Assembly: GCA_003524305.1 (NCBI GenBank)
Contig: DQHW01000011.1
Span: 158,261 to 203,210 of the forward strand
Length of the DNA: 44,950 nucleotides
Source: Anaerolineaceae bacterium
Lineage (GTDB): Bacteria > Chloroflexota > Anaerolineae > Anaerolineales > Anaerolineaceae
Reading direction: 5' to 3'
Of this stretch, positions 40,736 to 44,950 are shown piece by piece. The translations under genes and the position numbers were made by a program. The notes below the pieces were generated by a model. That model was not told the origin of the DNA. It made no database searches and saw only the letters and a program-made list of their open reading frames with translations. Position 1 is the stretch's first letter. Each line of letters opens with the position of its first letter.

Positions 40736-41107
40736 GGATTAGAGAACCATCGGAGGATCCTTTGAAAGGTAGAATGTAACGATTATACTCGCAGTCGATT
40801 TAATTAAAACAATTAAAATCAATTCGACTTCGTTTTTCAATTGGCATGTTGGTTCTGTTTTTTCATGATGACTGTGTGCAGGTTTTTTGTTTTTTCGTTT
40901 TTGATTCGTTCCTATGTACGAATCGTCAATTTGGTGGAAATCAATCTCAAAAAGGGTGAATTTTGATTCGTTTTTGTTTTCGAGAACCCCTCTCGCAAAA
41001 ACCGCTCGGGGGCGCAAAGATCGCGAAATCAAAAACAAATACCCTTCACTCACCTCGCGCTTCGCTCGGGCGCGCAAAGTTCGCGGCGCTCGGGCACAGG
41101 TAAAACG

Positions 41108-41180
41108 AATCAGTAATCAGTAATCAGTAATCAGTAATCAGTAATCAGTAATCAGTAATCAGTAATCAGTAATCAGTAAT
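41108..41180. repeat. Heptamer satellite (CAGTAAT x 10)
   Basis: Ten perfect head-to-tail copies of CAGTAAT (41111-41180) with a partial unit before. No spacers between units, so not a CRISPR. Perfect identity suggests recent slippage expansion. Confidence 0.95.
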
Positions 41181-41539
41181 TTATAACTAAAATTTGATTT
41201 TGCACCTGTAAATTGGAACCACCATTATAGGAATAAGTTAATATTAGAATATGTGTTCTGTTTTGTCAAGGGTGTAATTTCTGCGGGGGGAGTTGTGGAC
41301 TGGATTGCACGTATTGTTATCCCGGGTATGAATATACTTCTTGCCTGGTCCCTCCCATGAAAGTCGAGGTTCAGAAACCGTCAAAGATAGTTGAGTTTTT
41401 GAGTAATCACCGTTATCAAGTTACATCCAGAAATAATTACAACAAATATTGAAATATCAAAATACACTATAATTAATGTAAAGATCCAAGTTTCTCATAA
41501 ATAACTGGAAATTACTTTAAGTACCTTGGGAGGAAATTA

Positions 41540-42385
41540 ATGAAGAATATTTTTAAAAATGAAAAATCGGTAATTAATGAAATTATCATTGCTGTAATTG
41601 TTGTGTTGATCACAACTTTTATTGAGTTAATTATGCAATCAACAGAATGGGATGAAAACAATTATATTGTTATTGTAGTGATATTATGCGTTTTCACAAT
41701 ATTAATTACTTTGTTTTTCATTGAGAAGAATATAAGTAGAATATCAAATTCACAAGATAATTTGATCAAAAAGTTGGGGGTTCATGCGGAACTTATTTCT
41801 TACGATGAACCAAAGTTGATTAACACATTTAAATATTTTGAAAAATATATTTTAGGAGCTGAAAAATCGATAGTTGCTCTTGATTATCATCAAAACGAGT
41901 TTGTTTATGTTGACCCTGATTTTATTAATGCCTATAACAATTGGTATACGGTATTAAATAATATTGTGGTCAAGAAAGAAATCGAATATATGCGGATTAT
42001 CCAATTAAATAATCCCAAATCAGTTCTTTCTTCAAAAGACGGATTTAATGAGACAGTTCTAAATCACTTTAAGTTCATGATTGACGCTGACAGTTCTCAA
42101 ATTTGTTTAAAATCCTGTAAAGTATTTTTGCCGCACATGTGTTTAATAATCATTGATAATAAATACGTGATTTGGGAAATACCCACCGTTGAGGATAATA
42201 AAATGTTTCGATTTGACATGGATCTTTTTATCATAGACCCTGATGGTGATTTTATTAAAAGTCTAAATAAAGAAATTCGAAAAATTGAAAACAATTCCAC
42301 CTTGGTAAAAAAGGTAGTAATTGAACCTCCCTCTGGATTAATTTCCAACTCAAAACCCAAGACCAGGTATATCCAGGATAAATAA
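41540..42385 (+). CDS. Two-helix membrane protein with cytoplasmic domain, unknown
   Basis: A 281-aa protein with strong SD GGGAGGAAATTA before ATG 41540. Two membrane helices (about residues 12-33 and 42-62) joined by a short charged loop lead into a soluble domain of about 210 residues (KNISRISNSQDNLIKKLGVHAEL..., YILGAEKSIVALDYHQNEFVY, MCLIIIDNKYVIWEIPT, FDMDLFIIDPDGDFIKSLNKEI). The strand-rich domain with a repeated hydrophobic-D pattern could be a degenerate PLD-like or sensor domain, but I see no HKD or other catalytic motif. The gene is much more AT-rich than housekeeping genes here, so acquisition by transfer is plausible. It is 5 nt from a GNAT gene. Confidence 0.7.
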   Translation: MKNIFKNEKSVINEIIIAVIVVLITTFIELIMQSTEWDENNYIVIVVILCVFTILITLFFIEKNISRISNSQDNLIKKLGVHAELISYDEPKLINTFKYFEKYILGAEKSIVALDYHQNEFVYVDPDFINAYNNWYTVLNNIVVKKEIEYMRIIQLNNPKSVLSSKDGFNETVLNHFKFMIDADSSQICLKSCKVFLPHMCLIIIDNKYVIWEIPTVEDNKMFRFDMDLFIIDPDGDFIKSLNKEIRKIENNSTLVKKVVIEPPSGLISNSKPKTRYIQDK

Positions 42386-42390
42386 ACCAA

Positions 42391-42948
42391 ATGCTGGCTT
42401 CCATTCCAACTTTAAAAACCCCACGATTATGCTTACGCGAGATAAGTAAGTCAGATGTAAACGACATCTATGCAATTTTTTCAGACAGAAATGTTACAAA
42501 GTTTTACGATGTATCGACTATGAGAAAAGTTAAATCGGCAGAAAAATTGATAGATTGGTGGTCAAAAAGATTTCAAAAGAAAAAGGCAATAAGATGGGGA
42601 ATTACCATGCCCGCTATTTCAAACAGGATCATAGGAACGTGTGGATTCAGTGAACTTGATTTTATTGCCGGCGTTGCAGAAATCGGAGTCGATATTGCCA
42701 GACTTCATTGGCACCAAGGAATAATGAAAGAAGCCTTGTCTGCAGTATTGAATTATGGTTTCACCACCCTCAATTTATCAAGAATCAAAACCTGGATCAT
42801 GGCTGAAAATGTATACTCCATTGCTGGTGTAAAATCACTGGGTTTTAGAAATATCAACGAAACCGGCTCGGTTTTTTGGCAAGGTAAAACTCATGATATT
42901 GTGTATTTTGTCCTTGATCGAAATGGTTATTTTACTAACCATAAATAA
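42391..42948 (+). CDS. RimJ/RimL-like GNAT acetyltransferase
   Basis: A 185-aa GNAT. It opens with LKTPRLCLREISKSDVNDIYAIFSD, the RimJ/RimL-type start, followed by IIGTCGFSELDFIAGVAEIGVDIARLHWHQGIMKEALSAVLNYGFTTLNLSRIKTWIMAENVYSIAGVKSLGFRN; the acetyl-CoA loop is HQGIMKEA. Family members acetylate N-termini of ribosomal or other proteins or small molecules. AT-rich like its upstream neighbour, 5 nt away, so the two form a transcription unit that stands out in composition. Confidence 0.88.
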   Translation: MLASIPTLKTPRLCLREISKSDVNDIYAIFSDRNVTKFYDVSTMRKVKSAEKLIDWWSKRFQKKKAIRWGITMPAISNRIIGTCGFSELDFIAGVAEIGVDIARLHWHQGIMKEALSAVLNYGFTTLNLSRIKTWIMAENVYSIAGVKSLGFRNINETGSVFWQGKTHDIVYFVLDRNGYFTNHK

Positions 42949-43070
42949 TCGGTTATCGTGAATCATTTCTGATCACCGGGAAGGGTGCTTTTGTGTAAAT
43001 CTTCGCAATGATCATGTAGGCGGTCGGATTTATGGACTGGATTGCCGAAAGATAAAATGAGTAAACCTGT

Positions 43071-43299
43071 CTCTCGCAAGCCTCTCGCAACATGCGCTCG
43101 AGACCGCCGAGGTCGCAGAGGTCGCAGAGAAAAACATATAGTGGTAAAAAAACAGAAAATTATTTTTGGACACATCATATGATAGCCATGGTAAGGGCAA
43201 TTCACACGACTTTTGTGTCCCCTCGAGGGATGAATTGCCCTTACACGACCCTTGGTACGACATTATGTACACGACACATGATCGCCATGGTAGGGACAC
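43071..43299. repeat. Long direct repeat, copy A
   Basis: Begins CTCTCGCA and ends TAGGGACAC. The last 180 bp (43120-43299) match 44731-44909 with only a few differences and one A fewer in the second copy. Contains the 14-bp inverted repeat GTAAGGGCAATTCA (43191-43204) / TGAATTGCCCTTAC (43231-43244) and two internal units around GCCATGGTA(A/G)GG (43184 and 43284). Both strands have open frames through it, but these follow the repeat and lack SDs. Confidence 0.93.
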
Positions 43300-43345
43300 A
43301 GCCATCGTATTGTATTTATAGACGCAGGCGTTTGATAGCGTTAAT

Positions 43346-43372
43346 TAGGGCAGGTCGCGGGACCTGCCCCTA
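43346..43372. repeat. Palindrome downstream of tsf2
   Basis: GGGCAGGTC-GCGG-GACCTGCCC (43348-43369) with TA at the left edge and CTA at the right. It lies just after the tsf2 stop and may act as a terminator, though no U-run follows on the minus strand. Outer tips TAGGG/CCCTA match those of the other palindromes in this region. Confidence 0.8.
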
Positions 43373-43379
43373 CATCAGA

Positions 43380-43982
43380 TTATTTCTCTTCGGGGATGAT
43401 CTCCCAGCGCAGAAAGCGGCGGATGACGATGTTCTCGCCGATCTGGGCGACGGTATGCTGCTGCAGTTGGGCGATGGTGATACTTTCGTCGCGGATGTAG
43501 GGCAGGCGTAGTAAGACTTTTTGATTTTTAAATTTCTCGAGCGTGCCCTCAACGATCTTGTCGATGATGGCCTGGGGTTTACCGGCCACCCTCGCTGCTT
43601 CTGCGGTTTCAGCGGCCAGGCCGCTGAGCACTCCGCAGGTAAGATCCGCGTCGGAGACGAAGAGGGGATTGGATGAGGCCACCTGTAAGGCGATCTCATG
43701 CGCAAAGCGCCGAAAGACTTCAGAGGAGCTGGCGAATTCGGTCTCGGTGTTGACCTCGACCATGACGCCAATGCGCCCGTTGGCGTGGGTGTAAAGTTCG
43801 ATCACGCCTTCGGTTGCTTCTCGGTTGGATCTTTTGCGCGCCTTCTCGGCAGCCTGCTCGCGCAGCAGTTCAAGCGCCCCGGGGTAGTTCCAGTCTGTGG
43901 TTTCAAGCGCACGGCGGCAATCCATGACCATGGCACCGGTTTCTTCGCGGAGTGTCTTTAACATTTCAATGGTTTTTTGCAT
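43380..43982 (-). CDS. Second, divergent elongation factor Ts
   Basis: A 200-aa EF-Ts paralogue, colinear without gaps with the main copy (33928-34545) over the first 90 residues and similar to the end (YIRDESITIAQL, GENIVIRRFLRW). Start ATG 43982 with AAGGTG upstream; GTG 43991 rejected. Changes fall at functional spots: TGAG becomes TGAM in the UBA-like domain (residues 15-18), and the EF-Tu-contacting loop reads ETEFASS instead of ESDFVGR (Asp 82 to Glu, Val 84 to Ala, Arg 86 to Ser). So it may bind EF-Tu with altered exchange. Second gene of an operon with padR, 18 nt apart, between two direct repeats. Its function beyond EF-Ts homology is unknown. Confidence 0.92.
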   Translation of the reverse strand: MQKTIEMLKTLREETGAMVMDCRRALETTDWNYPGALELLREQAAEKARKRSNREATEGVIELYTHANGRIGVMVEVNTETEFASSSEVFRRFAHEIALQVASSNPLFVSDADLTCGVLSGLAAETAEAARVAGKPQAIIDKIVEGTLEKFKNQKVLLRLPYIRDESITIAQLQQHTVAQIGENIVIRRFLRWEIIPEEK

Positions 43983-44000
43983 ATTGGTCACCTTGTTTTT

Positions 44001-44546
44001 CTAATCCAGAATACCTTCGCTGATCGCCTTGCGCGTTTCGCTCGTCCACTGCAGTTCGGTCTGGGTGGCAAGGATGAAGTTATCCGCGATGCGACGCCAG
44101 AGGTAAGCTTCGCGCGGCGTGCGGTGCGGACTGTTCTCGCGGCGCTCCGCCTCGCCCTGCAGCAGCGAAAGGTGCGAGATCAACTCTTGCTCGTAGAAAT
44201 TGAGCAGGTCAAGCACTTCGTCATCGGTCAAACAATCTGACCAGGCAAGTTGTATGAGGAAGCTCTTGGGCCAGTCAGAGACCTGGGGTTTTTGCAGCAA
44301 GCTCTGGCGCAGGGCTGCGCGGCCCCGTTCGTTGATGGTGTAGATCTTCTTGGCCGGCAGGCTTTGCTGCTGCTGAACCTCGAAAGACACCAATCCGTCG
44401 CGCTGCAGTTCGAGCAGCACCTTGTATATCTGGTTGTTGTTGCCCGACCAGTAGAATAGGTTGGAATCCGAGATGATGCCCTTGAGGTCGTAGCCTGAGA
44501 AGGGCTTCCAGCTCAGGAGACCGAGGATGGTGGAGTGAAGATCCAT
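44001..44546 (-). CDS. PadR-family transcriptional regulator
   Basis: A 181-aa regulator starting at ATG 44546 (AAAGG SD; frame open to 44594 trimmed because it crosses the promoter palindromes). The winged helix is MDLHSTILGLLSWKPFSGYDLKGIISDS...WSGNNNQIYKVLLELQRDGLVSFEVQQQQSLPAKKIYTINERGRAAL, a typical PadR N-terminal domain. The C-terminal part (about residues 90-181) is the helical dimerisation domain of the longer PadR/Vir-type subfamily. PadR proteins usually repress their own operon and respond to small molecules. It is the first gene of padR-tsf2, and a perfect palindrome overlaps its promoter. Confidence 0.92.
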   Translation of the reverse strand: MDLHSTILGLLSWKPFSGYDLKGIISDSNLFYWSGNNNQIYKVLLELQRDGLVSFEVQQQQSLPAKKIYTINERGRAALRQSLLQKPQVSDWPKSFLIQLAWSDCLTDDEVLDLLNFYEQELISHLSLLQGEAERRENSPHRTPREAYLWRRIADNFILATQTELQWTSETRKAISEGILD

Positions 44547-44566
44547 TTGAGCGCCTTTGAGTAGGT

Positions 44567-44598
44567 TATGTTGTACATATGTTATTAATAACATAATA
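44567..44598 (-). promoter_or_regulatory. padR-tsf2 promoter with two palindromes
   Basis: TATGTTATT-AATAACATA (44578-44595) is a perfect 18-bp palindrome. TATGT-TGT-ACATA (44567-44579) lies next to it. A possible minus-strand -10 TATTAT is at 44598-44593. Both palindromes use the (T)ATGT...ACAT(A) half-sites common for PadR operators, so autoregulation is likely. Confidence 0.65.
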
Positions 44599-44636
44599 AA
44601 GGGAGGGCGTCAAGGAATTATCTTGATTAGACCATT

Positions 44637-44909
44637 CTCTCGCAGGTCTCTCGCAACGTGCTCTCGAGACCGCACACTTGCCCTGGCTGCACACTTGCAC
44701 TGGCAGCAAGTGCCAGGGAGTGCCAGGGGAGGTCGCAGGGAAAAACATATAGTGGTAAAAAACAGAAAAATATTTTCGGACACGTCATATGATAGCCATG
44801 GTAAGGGCAATTCACACGACTTTTGTGTCCCCTCGAGGGATGAATTGCCCTTACACGACCCTTGGTACGACATTATGTACACGACACATGAAAGCCATGG
44901 TAGGGACAC
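44637..44909. repeat. Long direct repeat, copy B
   Basis: Starts CTCTCGCA like copy A, then carries about 45 extra bases with inverted GCACTTGC-type repeats (44672-44728), then the shared 179 bp (44731-44909) including the inverted repeat at 44801-44814 / 44841-44854. Same orientation as copy A; the two bracket padR-tsf2. Confidence 0.93.
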
Positions 44910-44949
44910 GGTCGCGGTCTTTGCACACCCTTGGGCGCGTGCCGTGTCC
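44901..44949. repeat. Palindrome at the window edge
   Basis: GGACACGG (44904-44911) pairs with CCGTGTCC (44942-44949). Its left tip is TAGGGACAC; the matching right tip would lie beyond the window. Same arm sequence as the terminator at 24605-24628. Confidence 0.6.
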
Positions 44950-44950
44950 G

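Larger units (their letters stand above)
40677..41539. other. 863-bp gene-free region rich in short repeats
   Basis: Contains a degenerate heptamer run (40699-40735), two copies of a GC-rich 23-bp sequence (41003-41025 and 41063-41085; CGCTCGGG-n-GCGCAAAG-n-TCGCG, two mismatches), a perfect heptamer array (41108-41180), and an AT-rich stretch before the next gene. CTCTCGCA at 40991 resembles the start of the 43-44 kb repeat element. A minus-strand 112-aa open frame here has no SD or recognisable features. Confidence 0.75.

Noticed and set aside
40739..41077. 112-aa minus-strand frame
   Set aside because: No SD, low-complexity basic start, crosses the GC-rich repeat; no sign of coding.
41108..41180. 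CRISPR array
   Set aside because: The 7-bp units are contiguous with no spacers and there are no cas genes; it is a simple satellite.
43030..43305. 91-aa frame in repeat A and the similar frame in repeat B (44610-44909)
   Set aside because: They share sequence only because the DNA is repeated, contain the hairpin arms, and diverge outside the repeat; no SD.
43380..43982. tsf2 as a pseudogene
   Set aside because: The frame is intact at full length, has an SD, sits in an operon and keeps most EF-Ts signature positions.

Overview
The window looks like a chromosomal segment of a Chloroflexota bacterium, most probably class Anaerolineae. The evidence is the very long SecA without a C-terminal zinc motif, the short EF-Ts, a membrane-anchored CAP-LysM protein on a Thr/Pro stalk, clusters of PspC/LiaF-like membrane proteins, and leaderless or extended -10 promoters. 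This placement is inference; no rRNA gene is present. Most genes have good Shine-Dalgarno sequences, and many apparent TTG/GTG N-terminal extensions were trimmed on that basis.

Layout. 1-5.8 kb (minus): sugar and envelope genes, namely a GT2 glycosyltransferase cut by the window edge, two tandem GT87-like membrane glycosyltransferases and a GH127 glycosidase. 5.9-13.3 kb (plus): lpdA, a 93-aa membrane protein behind an SD-masking hairpin, secA and a four-S1-domain protein. 13.6-20.1 kb: a membrane protein, a minus-strand FprA-like flavoprotein, then a compact run of M16 peptidase (active), M16 (inactive partner), acpS, metallophosphoesterase and a ParB-like gene. 20.2-23.8 kb: a small minus-strand gene with a near-consensus promoter carrying two palindromes, then frr-uppS-cdsA-glpX. 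23.8-28.2 kb (minus): a SIMPL lipoprotein and a five-gene PspC/LiaF/toast-rack membrane operon. 28.3-30.2 kb: cysK-cysE behind what looks like a complete cysteine attenuator (13-codon leader peptide with Cys-Leu-Cys, competing hairpins, U-run). 30.3-32.7 kb (minus): CAP-LysM protein, CBS protein and surE. 33-35.3 kb: rpsB-tsf-pyrH. 35.4-40.7 kb: ClbS-like protein, YhhN-like protein, GPH sugar symporter, CrtI-like oxidoreductase and a double-GNAT protein. 40.7-44.95 kb: a repeat-rich accessory end with heptamer satellites, an AT-rich unknown gene plus GNAT gene, and a padR-tsf2 operon between two copies of a roughly 230-bp element.

The most interesting points are: (i) the predicted cysteine-responsive transcription attenuator of cysK-cysE; (ii) a PadR-controlled second, divergent EF-Ts gene bracketed by direct repeats, with palindromes at its promoter; (iii) the 83-aa gene with a GAAC-N4-GTTC box inside its promoter; (iv) a family of intergenic palindromes with shared tips and variable arms. 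All functions are read from motifs by eye; no database search was run.
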